Shown in pieces: positions 30,901 through 42,529 of a stretch of 64,000 nucleotides of DNA. Location of the stretch: positions 55,312,679-55,376,678 of the forward strand of contig CAMGYJ010000004.1 of assembly GCA_946122785.1 (NCBI GenBank), written 5' to 3'. Position 1 is the stretch's first letter. Every line of letters starts with the position of its first letter. Source of the DNA: Linum tenue. Taxonomy: Eukaryota; Streptophyta; Magnoliopsida; Malpighiales; Linaceae. The translations under genes were made by a program, and so were the position numbers. The notes under the pieces were generated by a model. The model did not search any database, was not told where the DNA came from, and worked only from the letters and a program-made list of their open reading frames with translations.

Positions 30901-33900
30901 AGAACGAAAGGCATTCCTACGTAACTTCCATCTTCAATCTCTATTTGAAAGGACTGGACCTGGAAATAAAAGTGCTACCATGAGGAAGACCTCTTTGCAT
31001 ATCTGATGAACAAGCCAAACTACATATATATATATCTTGATGTTGCTCAAGCCGGCAACACTTATCCCACTGCCAACCTGGATGGCTGGATCCTATAACT
31101 ACCGCACGTCTTAGATTCAGATGCCATAAGTTATCACAAAACCAAAACGACAGACTGCTAAACCTGATATGGAAGTTCAGCAGAAGACTTTGTTAGTTCA
31201 GTTTCAGCCGCTTGCTCTTTAGTAACTGAACCTGGGGGCAAGACACTCATAGGTGGTACCTGCAGAATATTATATGCATCACATATGCTGGATACTGATG
31301 CTATCAAGAATCTTCTCCGTCTTAGTTACAGTCTTTTTGGTAGATGCTGGTATTAGGTATCTTACCGACCACTCTCTAGGCTTTTTAGCCAAAGCCCAAT
31401 GAAGAATAGTTGACTCTTCAAGGTCAGTAGCAATATTAACCTTGATTTTGCCACCAGGCTTGCTCACAACTACCTGCATAAAATGTGGAGAGTTTGGTAC
31501 TCTGAGATAAGAAGTGGTAACCGACACCAATACCACATGTATAATCTCACCAAAATCTCCTTATCTCCAAGCTTGTAGATTTTTTTGTTGATGATAGTGT
31601 CGCCATCTCGTTCTTCCACAGCTTTGGCATAAAGCTCAACTGGCTTTGCAGACTGTCGTTCAACAGGGATTGCTTGCTCTGTACAGTCAACTGTGTATTT
31701 AGTGACAATTTGTGTCAAGTCCCTCTCCCTTCGCTGAATCCTTCCAGGACCGAAGTGCTTTTTCTTGTTAGGCTGCTCAGTAACCTTCTTACGGGCATCG
31801 CCCTTTGTGATCTTCTTCCTCATCTCATCCACGGAGACACCTCTGTTAAGCTCAGCATGTAACTCGGCTCGTGCCTCCTCAGGCATGTTGCTCTTTGTTT
31901 CGGGCAACGGCGGCTCTTTAATTTCCGCTCCATCATTTTTACTATTCAGCTTTAGCCGGAGGTCTTCGATGGAAGAACCCTTGGCTACTTCCTCTAATAG
32001 CTCAGCACGAGCAGCTTCGTATTCCTCCTATCACGGCCGGAGAAACTATTATTTGTTTTGAGTTACAAACTACAAAGAGTATCTGAAACGGAGAATTATA
32101 TGATCCTAGGAGAAAATAGATATAATGATAAGGACTAACAGCCTCTCGCTAACAAGAGGCCTGAACACAGGGCTAGTAAAATCGTGCTTGAAAAGGTACA
32201 TCAAGAAGCTTGTATGAGATCATACGGTCTGTAAACCATTCTGCTCTTGGAAACTAATTCAGGCTCAAAGAAATGCAAATGAGATGATGCCCCTGTAGAG
32301 GATATATAAGACAGATTTTATTCAACATTCTGCGAAATTTACTTTCGGACTCGCCTTGCAACCATTGCCATGAATGTACTTGTGGGGAACGATGCATAAA
32401 AATGAATGCTAAGGATGCTAATAGAAAGGATTTACAGGAGCCAAGAAAGCGAAGATATTCTACCAAAATGAAGAAAATATGGAAAATGCAATCTCCGCCC
32501 GTATTAATTTAACACTTTGCATGACAGACAAGTATACTTGCCTTCTCTTGTTGAGGACTATACATCTGTTTGCCTTTTCTTTCCCACCTGAGATATGCCT
32601 GAACCTGTACAAGCTCTTCAGGAACTGATAAATTTGGAACTGTCGATTTCTCTCTCGTAGGCAACTTCACATGAAAGTTCTGGCCACTGTTTTTGAACCT
32701 GCAAGTAAACAATGTTATCAGCAACCCAATCAGAAGATTCAGATGACAACCTCACAAAAGAATTCTAGTTAACTTGCAAAACAAACAAACAAACAAACGT
32801 AAGCGAACCATTTATTTTGGGCTTCATCAAATATAAGGAATTCAATAGCTTGAATGTTGGGATCTTCAATCTCCAGTCTTAGGACAGAACTTGAACCAGC
32901 CTTAAGAGGGTGAAAGAAACATCAGACAGTACTCGACTGGATAATCACAAATTCATGTCCAAGAATTTTTTTAAATTGGATAATGAAGTTGATGAATCAC
33001 TCCTGCTGGCTCGTACCTGTGAGAAAAGCGTTCTAAGAGCCCCATTCTTATAGTTTTTTGTTCCATCTCGGTTACGAGCAGGAAGCACCCATTTCCTAAG
33101 AAAGACAGAGAAGGAACATATATATATATATATATATATATAAGTATGTAACTAAGAAAGTTCCACAAACCACTGCTGCATAAATTATACACTAGAAGAG
33201 CGTACCAGAAATCAAAGTCACATTGTGAAAGACTTCCATATGATGATTCACAACAACTTACTCTGTTTTATCGCGTATCCCACCCCAGTGGAGGATCAAT
33301 GAGTCACTGCTGTACGTTATCTGAATATTTACAATAGTAACCGACCCAGTAGAAGAATTGCCAACGAAAACCTGTTCATTGTGAAGCATACAATGTATCA
33401 TATGAGAAATTACCCAATTCAGTTCCCAAAAAAATACCAAGTATCCAAGAGTTTAATCAGAAGTACCTGCAATTCTGTACTGTCATCGAGTTTGAATTTA
33501 CCTGCAAGCTGGTCCAAGGGAATGGTTGTGTTAAACCCATTAGAAAGGTGATGTATCACTAGTTCGCCTACAAAGAGGTGGTATGAGAAAGAAACTGACG
33601 TTTCAACGTGGGTATTGACACTTTTGGGCATGAAAAATGCAGGAGCTACGCCTATGATCCCACATAAGAAACGCAACTGCCCAACCACAGCTCCATCTTC
33701 GGATCTAAAAGCTAGTAGTTATCAAGGCGGGGATGTTACCTCGGATGGCGGTTCCATGGCCAGTACAGAGCGTGGGGTGAGTGCCACAGGGTGACTTGCC
33801 CCAACAGACACCTTTGATTTCCTCAATTTCAAGCTTCTTCCATAGAAACTGGAGGATGGTGGAGCCCTACGCGTTCGGACCGACGCAGCAGCCGCCGGTG

Positions 33901-34030
33901 GATTCACAGAAGCAGATTGGAACAAGGAGCTCGCAGGAATGCCAGAACAATTAGGTTTACTTCGGTGGTCGAGACCCGTGGGATGAAGCAAACTCTGGTG
34001 GAATGAATTTTGACCTATGCTGTTACTCAT
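24953..34030 (-). CDS. GWD1: Alpha-glucan water dikinase, chloroplastic (GWD1/R1/SEX1)
   Basis: It transfers the beta-phosphate of ATP to C6 of starch glucosyl residues in plastids, opening granules for degradation. The 32 coding exons, by high coordinate, are 33740-34030, 33467-33508, 33262-33371, 33017-33095, 32809-32900, 32542-32698, 31551-32027, 31366-31473, 31164-31259, 30819-30959, 30638-30726, 30387-30521, 30019-30181, 29829-29918, 29562-29747, 29115-29177, 28942-29004, 28783-28842, 28535-28687, 28318-28401, 28030-28206, 27835-27941, 27390-27603, 27204-27307, 26945-27080, 26721-26846, 26527-26637, 26153-26251, 25635-25808, 25458-25550, 25255-25370 and 24953-25157. They total 4341 nt, 1446 aa, with phases consistent throughout. 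The N-terminus is Ser/Arg-rich (transit peptide). Two CBM45 starch-binding modules show ILHWGGIRD (exon 4) and ILHWALAKKPREW (exon 9). The phosphohistidine is about H1050 (DVLSHVSVRARN). The C-terminal ATP-binding domain has RSDSNGEDLEGYAG and ends QTRPQM. Length suits the family (about 1400-1460 aa). Confidence 0.96.
32028..32541 (-). other. GC-AG intron of the GWD gene
   Basis: Between the exons ending QQEK and starting EEYEAA, the donor reads AG|GCAAGT instead of GT, while the acceptor is a normal AG. No GT nearby would keep the conserved protein junction in frame. The other junctions of this gene are GT-AG. Confidence 0.85.
33117..33142. repeat. (TA)n microsatellite in a GWD intron
   Basis: About 13 TA dinucleotides lie in the intron between exons 4 and 5. 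Shorter AT runs also occur near 31024 and 34850. Confidence 0.9.
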
Positions 34031-34318
34031 ATTCCTCCTGATGACCTGAAGAAATCCACCAAATAACGAGCGAGCACAACAATCCAAATTCAGAATGCAA
34101 AGGGAAAATGAGGTTACAGCCAGAATGCAGGGGGGGAGGAAAATCCAAAAGCACCACTTTCGTTGCAAAGTTTCCCGTTCGATCGAGCAATTTCCAAACA
34201 AATGGAAAGACCGTAACTGAAATTGAAATCAAATGATCGGAGAAGAAAACGGATCGGCGGAGCTGAAAACTAAATTCGCGCCAAAATTGTCAAATACGGA
34301 GCCCGGATGAAACTATAC

Positions 34319-34540
34319 CTCCGGCGCAGAAAATCCTGATTCGAGGAACTGAAGCTCTGCGGAGCAAGGAGAGGCAGCGGTGGAGAGCTGGAAGAGTGCG
34401 TGCGTTCCTTGTACAAGGCTGTCCGGCGCGACGGACTCACAGTAGGAGCGGAAAGGAAAGGGAAGGAAAAAAGAAAAGAAAGAAGCAGAGGAGCGAGAGA
34501 AGTATGCTGTTAACCAGTAATAGGGGCCATCGAGCGCCAC
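34319..34540 (-). other. GWD 5' untranslated exon (start approximate)
   Basis: The first coding exon extends 15 bases beyond the ATG to an acceptor (TTCTTCAG) at 34045/34046. An upstream donor GCCGGAG|GTATAG ends an untranslated exon at 34319. A leader intron is thus predicted at 34046-34318. The transcription start near 34540 is a guess. Confidence 0.5.
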
Positions 34541-34544
34541 GCGG

Positions 34545-35140
34545 CGGGTAATGGTACGGCCATGTATGAAAATTGTCAGTTGGGATCAGTGAATTGTCAC
34601 GTGCGAGGAGAGTGAGAGGGGGGAAACGTCTTGAGATTTGAGAAGAAAGAAAGCGTAGGGATGGGCCGCGACCGTAGGAGTGGGGTCCGACGAAGGTTTG
34701 ATATTTTACGGGAAGGGATTGGGTAGAGATTTGAATGAAGTTACATGTCTTGTCACTGTCCCTTTCATCAATTTTTTTTTATGGTCACGCTTTCATCAAA
34801 TTCATCATGCCTGTAATTTTTTCATTTTTGTGTTCTTTCCTTTAATTGGCATATATATATATATATATTTCTTTCCTTGCTTTTGCAGGGGCCTCACATT
34901 TCTTTTTGTCGATTTTCTTTCCTTCTTATGTTTTTGTCAAACTAGTCGACGCAAAACCTAACGTTTATCAATTGCCCATTATACTTGACCAATAACCAAC
35001 ATTGATTCTTCAAAGGTGTCTTTCAAAAAAAAAAAAAAAAATCAGATTCTTCAAAGTTGATTGAGTTTGGTTCCTTATTCCACTACAATATCCGAATTAT
35101 AAAAAAAATTATATTTTAAATTATTATATATGATAATTTT
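34545..35140. other. GWD upstream intergenic DNA
   Basis: No gene is seen. It holds a short (AT)n run near 34852-34867 and an A run near 35023-35041. The proximal part is presumably the GWD promoter, but no element could be fixed. Confidence 0.4.
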
Positions 35141-35149
35141 AACACGAAT

Positions 35150-35262
35150 TAATTTTTCGTTAATGTTAACCGTTAGTATTTAACAGAAAATTTAGTCGGC
35201 ATTAATATGGCATCTTACATTAAATTTTACGTTACACAGTGTAAATGTTTTTTTTTTGCTAA
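35150..35262. mobile_element. MULE terminal-repeat fragment
   Basis: GTTAACCGTTAGTATTTAACAGAAAATTT... followed by TTAATATGGCATCTTACATT matches the inner terminal-repeat segment of the 15607 MULE (15710-15780: GTTGACCGTTAGTATTTAAT, GACGTGGCATCTGACGTGG). It is probably a decayed copy of that family; outer ends are not evident. Confidence 0.55.
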
Positions 35263-35264
35263 TT

Positions 35265-36272
35265 ATTATTATTATTATTACTACTACTAATTCACGGTTG
35301 TAACCCTTCGTACGTAACCATCAATCCAACCGATTATTTATAACGGTCGAACCCAAATCTAAAAAATACGACTCCTCGATTCCTTACTCTAAGAAATCCC
35401 TCCTCTGTCGAATTACCTCAAAAAATCTATGAATCAAAAATTCCTTAATAGTCGAACTTTCTCGGTCTAAAACCCCTTTTGAATCACTAGAACATGCTCT
35501 CCTCAAAATCTAGAACCAAACCTTTTTCTAAAGACCCGTTAACCTCCTTTAATTTTTTTATAGATGTAAGTCCTTTCAAAATCAATGTTTTTCTAATTAA
35601 ATTCCTCTTGAATGAATTTTTAACCCAACTTAATCCTCGTTAAAAAATCCATACCATAGTTTTCCCAAGTGTACCATGAAGATTAGTCTTCTGAAAAATT
35701 ATCAAATCTTTACAAAACACCTCGACATGATTTTTAGTTAATCAAAATCAACATTCAACTAATTTCTAAAAATAGTAAATCAGCTTAAATATCTTTCCTA
35801 CTTCAATTTCTAAAATTGTTAAACTCAGAAACAAGGTATTGTAGAGGTTTGAAATAATTTAAAGAACTTAAATGACGTTTTTGGAAATTTTCTGCAACTT
35901 TAGTGACTAACCAAAAACTTTCTCGGATAGCTTGTAAAACTGTCGCTAAATTTCTAGAATTGCACCCTAACAACAAATCACACAAACTATCGATCTAACT
36001 AGAATGGATCGAGTTCTCTTACCTCTAGAACATGCCTAGACTTAGATTTAAAAGCCTTGAACTTCGATTTCTTGGATTGGCCGCCAATTAAACCATGATT
36101 CCTTGTCGTCAAGCTACGGTTCAGATTGACGCGTTCAGGGTAGTTTGATTGATCAAACAAACTTGGAAACGACTTGGGGTTAACGTCCTTACTTTCTCGC
36201 ACAATTGCACGCTCAGGCTGGTCGAGGGAAAAGGGGAAAACCGACGTGAACGCAACCGGGAGGTGGGGGAAA
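35265..36272. other. Unassigned sequence
   Basis: It starts with a short (ATT)n run. The rest is moderately AT-rich and has only short frames, such as a 67-aa basic one at 35999-36202 (-) that is not recognised. Confidence 0.35.
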
Positions 36273-36710
36273 TAGGGGTGTTCAAACGAAATGGTTATCG
36301 TATTAATCGGGTAGTAGTTGGATGATTTGGTTTTAGTTAATTTGTATAATTGGTTTGGTTTGGTTGATTAAATTCTTTTCCTTATTTGATTTATTCGCTG
36401 TCAAATAATTGTATTAGTTACATTTATTTATGTTACGGATTAACAATAACTACGTGTTGATTGTTATGTGCTATTCATCATATAAATTTTGAATTAATGC
36501 ATTGACCGGAAATTTTTCTTACTTAACGATAATGTGATCTTATATTGGTTATTTTGGTTAATCAATAAACCAAACCGATTAACTTTAGTTTGGTTAATTT
36601 GGTTGTTGTATTAGTTTGGATGGTTTGGTTAATATATTATATTCCATGATTAATAGAATGTAGACTTATTTGATTTGGTAATTACCATGGTAACCATTTG
36701 AACACCTCTA
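36273..36710. mobile_element. Putative hAT-type MITE, family E
   Basis: Ends are inverted: TAGGGGTGTTCAAACGAAATGGTTA at the left (the first 20 bases are decisive) and TAACCATTTGAACACCTCTA at the right. Both arms iterate TTTGGTT/GGTTAAT motifs. The flanking 8-mers (GGGGGAAA and GGGGAATG) match only in part, so the duplication is decayed or shifted. Confidence 0.65.
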
Positions 36711-36912
36711 GGGGAATGGCGGTGCTGGCGACAGGGAGGGGGAAGGGTGGTGCTGAGCTTCCTTCCTTTCCTCCCGAAATAGCGAATGGGGGAGGGGGGT
36801 TTCATACACCGTGTTCGGGAAGGAGAGAAAAGGGAGGTGAGGGGAAATAAGGAGGGAGAATCCGATACCCAAGGAGTTTCACCCTATTCTCCAAGATTGG
36901 TACTGCAGGGTG

Positions 36913-38124
36913 TAGGGCTGGTATTCGGTTATGCGGTTAACGGTTTAACTGGTATACCGTTAACCGAGAGCTGTCGGTACACGGTGACAACATTGGAGCT
37001 GTCGGTATACCTTCTTCTATCCGGTTAAAAACCGGCGGTTAGTCGGTATACCGAGTAAGCCGACTACAAAGCCCTCGCAGAGAGGATTTCCCCTGTCTCC
37101 CAACTCTGTCTCCACTCAGCAATCTCTCCCCTTCTCCAGAATCAGCGATTTTGCAGGTCCCTCACAGGCCACTCGTACCAGACCAGCCCCAACTCCAGTT
37201 GAGAAGGAAATCTGTCAATGACCACCCTCCGCCATGCCTCAGTTGCATCACGTTCCCGGCGGGTTGAAAGCGGTGGCTTTCTCAATCCAGATCTAAGACC
37301 AACATTGGATGGCGACGGTGGAACACGCGTTGGACGAAGATAGAGGATTCCATCGATTGTTTTGTACTTGAGCAGCAGCCAGACACTATTTCAATCGACG
37401 AATCGAAATCTCGAGGGTTGAATCTGATTTCGGCGAATCAACAAGATTGCCTCTCCATTGCGGCAACGGCAACGACAGGTGGATCGATGTTTTCGTTCAC
37501 AACGCATTCTCTCTACTCGCAGAGGACGCCGTCCACCACTCCACCAAATCAAGAAGTGCGCGCTTCCTCGACAATCAAAACAAGCTTTGGTTGGGGAGAT
37601 CGAGAAAGAGAGGAGGTGGGCGGCGATTAGAGAAGGGAAGAATTTGGAGGGGAGAACTGGAGAGTCGAAGAGATGGAGATTGGATTTGCATGCGGAGGAA
37701 TTTGAGGCAGAGCAGCCGGAACTAAGGCGGGGGAAGATTCCGATCGGAGGTAGGTGGGGAGGTTTGCCCAAGTGAAGAGGATGAGCATGCCTGCGGAGAG
37801 GAGGAAGAGGAAGCGAGAGAAGTGAGTGGATTTCTTGGCGGAGATTGTAGTTTTGAGTCTCGGTGGCGGCGGGATTTCTGAGAAAAAGCTTGGAAGGGAG
37901 AACTAGGGAGTCGAAAGCCTTCGACAGGGAGAGGAAGAAGTTTGATGGTGACGACTGAAGTTGCCGGTAATTCGGTAACCGGGGTGTTAGCCGGTTAGTC
38001 GGTAACCTGGTTAACCAGTTTCCATCCGGTGTCGGTTGTTGCCAGCCATTTGAGAGGTTTCGGTATATTGATAACCGGCTAACCGGTTACCGGTTAACCG
38101 GTAACCGACCGATTACCAGCCCTA
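36913..38124. mobile_element. hAT-type element, family D, with GC-rich cargo
   Basis: Inverted ends TAGGGCTGGTATTCGGTTA and the complement TAGGGCTGGTAATCGGT mark a 1.2-kb element. The 8-bp flanks GCAGGGTG and GCAGGGAG differ at one base. Arms iterate CGGTTAACCGG/GGTATACCG. About 900 bases of GC-rich sequence (37065-37975) lie between the arms and probably derive from a host gene or a nested element; frames on both strands there are unrecognised. Confidence 0.75.
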
Positions 38125-38266
38125 GCAGGGAGGGGATGGAAAGTGAAAGGAAATTGTATTGTAGAACATGACACTCCATTTTGGAGAGAAATGGAGAGAA
38201 AACAAAGGTTTTTTTTTGTTACAACTTGCACGTTGGTTATGGGATTCTTTTTAGTTATTTTTATTA

Positions 38267-38637
38267 TTGTTTTTTTACAGAAGCATTAGTTCATTATAAC
38301 CCAAAGAGCCCATCCAAAAAGCCCACAAGCTGAAAAAACTATCAGCCCACCAGCGCCAAGAGATGAAACCCAAGCCAAACTCATCCTGCTGCACAAACAA
38401 GGAGCCGCTGCTAAAGAACATAGGAGAGATCAACCAGAGAAACTACTAAAAGGTCGCCTGAGGATCAAAAGGGGGAGACAACCAAAGGAACTACTAAAAG
38501 GTGAACACACCCACGAGGAAACAAGAACACCCATGGACACCAGAGTACCAACATGAGCAGAATATTCCAAGCAGCCAAACTCCGGACCAAAGACCAGCAT
38601 CCATGGATGAAACGACAACCCTGCTCTCAAACCACAA
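38267..38637 (-). mobile_element. 3' part of a retroposon, interrupted by the Pack-MULE
   Basis: On the minus strand the sequence runs into GCTTCTGTAAAAAAAC, a LINE-like 3' end with a short A run, preceded by GGGCT-rich phrases typical of plant LINE tails. The sequence appears to continue at 40235-40560 on the far side of the MULE. No coding domain is recognised. The identification is tentative. Confidence 0.35.
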
Positions 38638-38647
38638 GGAAGAGAAA

Positions 38648-40224
38648 GGCTAAATTACACGTTTGGTCACTCAAATTATTTAAATCTTTCACATTTGCCA
38701 CCCAAATTACTTTTCTTTCTTATTGGCCACTAACTTTACGAATCGTTTCAGCGTTGGTCACCGACCGTTAGTCTCCGTCAGATTCCGTTAACGCCGTTAA
38801 ATTTTTGATGACATGGCAAACAGAACTGCTGACCGGACTGACAAAAGCTGAGATGGAATTTTTATTAAAAAACAAAAATAAAGTAAAAAAGAAATATTAA
38901 TGCTCGCCAATCTTCCCCTATTCCTTCCTTCTCGTCACCGTCGTCCTCCTCCCTCCTCTCTGCTTCTCGTACGATTCCTCTTCTTTCTCACCTTTTATCT
39001 TCTCTGATTGCCTCTGAAGAGCGATCGACATAAGGAACAGAAAAATCAACCGAATCTCTCCTTTATCTCTCCCTCTCTTCTCGACCTACTCTCTGTCTCC
39101 CTCTTCTATCAAACCCAGACAAATAAGAACCCCAAATCGCATTCTCCTCTCCTCCCTCGATCGTAATCTGCCGCTGCTCTACTCTCCTCGTCGGCGAGAG
39201 AAAGAATGGTAAGTGGTCTGTTCATTTTCAATTCTTGTCGATTTTTAGGATTTTCTTTGGATTCTGAGTATAAGGAGTTTCTATTTTGATTTTATTTTCT
39301 CTTCTTGAACTTGATGGTGGAGACCTGTGTTGGAATTTCACCGGAGACAGACCTAACGGCGATGTTCTTGTCGACAAGTAGATGTCAGGGCAGTTGAAGG
39401 TTTCGACTCCCTCTATTCTTTTGTTTTGATTTTTCCATTGTTTGGTTCCAACTGCACAAATTGGACGGGGATTGGATGCCACAACCACAAGGCCGAATTA
39501 TCTCAATCGATTTCAACGCCATCAATCTTTTAGGTCGAATTCATCCCAACATGTGCAAGTTTGTCGATCTTGAGTCCTGATTCGTTGGAGGAACAAATTT
39601 TTAGGTGAAGTCCTAACTTGCTTTGGTTGGTTGAAGAACTCCAGAACCCTTGACCTGAGCCACAAAATATTCCATGGTGTTTTGCTAAATAGTCTTATGA
39701 GGGAACTTATAGTGCGTGGGAATCAGGATCTGGGTGCTACTATTCCATCTTGGCTTGGCAGTTTCTTAACCAATTTGGAAAAACTGGACTTGGGTTTCAG
39801 TTCAGTACGGGTTGAAATGCCTTTCGCCTGGTAGCTTGTTGCAGTCAAGGTCGTTGAAGTACTTGGATTTGGAAACTGGTGAGGCGGGTCTGGTCTCTGG
39901 TGCGGCTGCGACCTGAACGGAGGAGGAGGGGTCGTCCTTCCAGTCGGACTGCTATTCGTGCGAAGAGGGAGGAGAAGAGAATGAGGTGTAATGTTTTTTT
40001 ATTTTTTTATTTTTTTATTAATTGACATGTCATTAAGTTAACAGATTAGTCAGCAATTCTGTTTGCCACGTCATCAAAAATCTGACGGTGTTAACGGAGA
40101 CTGACGGCCAGTGACCAACGGTGAAACGATTCGTAAAGTAAGTGGTCAATAAGAAAGAAAAGTAATTCGGGTGGCAAACGTGAAAGATTTATGTAATTTG
40201 AGTGACCAAATATGTAATTTAGCC
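38648..40224. mobile_element. Pack-MULE carrying host gene fragments
   Basis: Long terminal inverted repeats (about 190 bases, diverged) start GGCTAAATTACA at each end and share TGGTCACTCAAATTA, TTACTTTTCTTTCTTATTG and TTACGAATCGTTTCA. A perfect 10-bp duplication GGAAGAGAAA lies at 38638-38647 and 40225-40234. The interior has a pyrimidine-rich 5' leader-like stretch ending GAATGGTAAGT (near 39203-39213), which resembles a captured first exon and donor. A CLAVATA2-like leucine-rich-repeat fragment follows (39440-39885). No transposase is present. Confidence 0.9.
39440..39885 (+). pseudogene. CLAVATA2-like LRR receptor fragment captured in the Pack-MULE
   Basis: Translated pieces in two shifting frames read NCTNWTGIGCHN, GRIISIDFNAINL, GRIHPNMCK, GEVLTCFGWLKN, RTLDLSHKIFHGVL, NQDLGATIPSWLGSF, NLEKLDLGFSS and SRSLKYLDLE. 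Order and wording match the N-terminal repeats of CLAVATA2, the leucine-rich-repeat receptor-like protein of CLE-peptide signalling in meristems. A frame change lies between CHNH and GRIIS, TGA follows DLES, and TAG follows PFAW. It covers only the first few repeats, with no membrane segment, so it cannot make a working receptor. The assignment is by eye. Confidence 0.75.
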
Positions 40225-40559
40225 GGAAGAGAAATCAAAATCTCACAAAGAAGACAAATCTCCACCGAATCACCACGTCGTTCGGGTAAAGCAAGGAGGA
40301 GGACCACATAATCCTCGAAGAAAGAAAGCAAACCAAAGAGAAGATTTCCTTAGCTCACTCTGAAACCACACCCAAATCGGAGATTTGTAGCACAACAAAT
40401 CAGATCTAGCAAAAGAAACCATCTACAAAGAGAGGTTTGTGGAGAGTTCCACTTAGGGAAATGAAAAGAAGCCACTGTGGGCTAGAAAGACATGTCAAAT
40501 GCAGCAAATGGAAGCAAAAGAAACAATAAAGGAAGAACACAGATGCCGCCAGTCACCCT

Positions 40560-41250
40560 ACTTGTTAATAGAAACTTCAAATTTAAATAATTTTATATTT
40601 TGATAAAGTGGTTAATACAAACGTAGCATGTATACGGATTTATAAAATAGTATTGCGGTTCTACCAAATAACAAAAATAGTTTCAACAAACTTGTTTAGG
40701 TTACACATAACATTATCTAACGTATTAGTTCAACAACACTTAATTATGTCATACATAACGTTGTTTTACGCGACAACATATAATTTGTTGAAGAAAAAAT
40801 GACCATATTGAAATTTGGACTGAGCCAAACCGGACCAAATGGGTGATTTACCTCACTTATTATGTTGTTTTGCGCAATACATAAACTATTACTTGAGAAT
40901 TAAAAGTGTGTGATGTGCATTTTAAAGACGACATGAGAGTGTAAACTTTTTATATAATGGATGTTGCCTTGTAAAGCAGAGGTAGCCCAAGTTTTATGAG
41001 AAAATTTTAAATATAGTTAAAATGAACGAGATATTAAATCAATATTTTTTATAGTGAATTAAATTAGCAAGAAATAATAAACAATTAAGTAATGAAAATA
41101 ACATCAACGCATAATTAAATTATTTTACTGTTAGTTAATGTTACGTGGATTTCTCGTAAAACCCACGCACGCGAACCTTTGGATACGTTTCTCAAACTCT
41201 CTCGAGTAGAGGACCTCCTTGCTGGCGAGATCCACCCCAAATTACCTTAC
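40560..41250. other. AT-rich intergenic DNA
   Basis: No gene or clear transposon end is visible. Frames are short and AT-biased. Confidence 0.45.
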
Positions 41251-41255
41251 AGCCA

Positions 41256-42270
41256 ATGCAATCAAAATTGTAATTTTACTTAAAATCGAAAACTAAGGTA
41301 AAATCAAAATCATAGATTAAAATCGTAAAATCGTAAGATTTTGAGGTTCATGTTAAAATAATTACTTAAAACACCATATAGTAATAACTAATAACAATGC
41401 ATATCCTGAATAACAGTCAACCCCATATAACATAATTACTTCCCAAAATAACTTTATCTGTTAAATAAACACAACTAATCCATAGATTTATTCTTCTACA
41501 TAACATAAACACACAAATAAGCAACCTGAAATCTCATAGAAATCACTTAATTTAGTTAATATTTAAGAGTACAAAATCACATAAGCAACATTAACATCCC
41601 TCAGACATCATGATCCTTACCCTCGCTCATCCTTGTAGAATATTTGTCTATTTGCTTGAGGAATGATATCATTATTTTTAGGATCACTTGACATACTTTC
41701 ACCATTACTCATATTTTCTTGATCGCCATCATCTGGTAAAGATAACTCATTGATTTATGCATTCCCGGCCTAATCGATAAAAGGTCGGGGATAGTGGTGC
41801 TGAATGATTGAGAGATTAACAAAAGCTTGCAGATGGAATGGAGATTGGGATAATTGTGAGGGTGGTGGGAACAAACTACGAGCTAATTTTGTGGGTGCAA
41901 GAAATCGTTGATGGAAGGATTTGGGTGTTCGGCGTGTGGAAGGGGAAGATATGAGGAAGAGAACAAAAATAAATTGAGAGCCGTCTATCAGGTTAGAATT
42001 GTGTTGTTCATTATGTGGGTTGGGGGAAGTAGACTTGACCCGGTTCATGGGAATAACCCAACCTGACCGCCCTAACTTTGCTCCACTTGACATGAACCTT
42101 GAAGTCATACAAAAATCATAAAAATCATATATTTTAAGGATTTTAGAGTTTTAAATCAGAATTTTATAGGATTTTAAGGTTCAAAGATTTTGTAGTAAAA
42201 TCATGATCGGAGCCCATTGGTAAGATCGTAAAATCGTAAGATTCTAAGATTAAAATCGGGATTTTGAGTA
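41256..42270. mobile_element. Putative MITE-like element with AAATCGTAAAATCG ends
   Basis: The left part reads CAATGCAATCAAAAT then TAAAATCGTAAAATCGTAAG; the right end is its complement in style (GTAAAATCGTAAGATTCTAA, ATTTTGAGTACATT). A similar terminal phrase occurs at 51575-51665, and the short hAT element at 48732 has a related end (CAATGCCGTCAAAATC). No target duplication was found. The interior contains an unrecognised 112-aa frame (-). Confidence 0.4.
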
Positions 42271-42529
42271 CATTTCTCTGAAGAAACACAAAGCAATAAA
42301 CTCAATTGAGTTCCAATCTTCTCATGACATTAAACGAATGAACTAGTACATATTTATAGGCATAAAAGCCTCTACCTTTTCCTATCTAGAACATGACTCC
42401 TATTCCTACAAGGAATTAACCAACAATAACCAAATCCTACTTAGACAAGAAAACTATTAATAAAGACAATAATAATAAGACTACTAATACAATAAGAATA
42501 ACTAGGCCCAGATAATTAGCCCAATTGCT

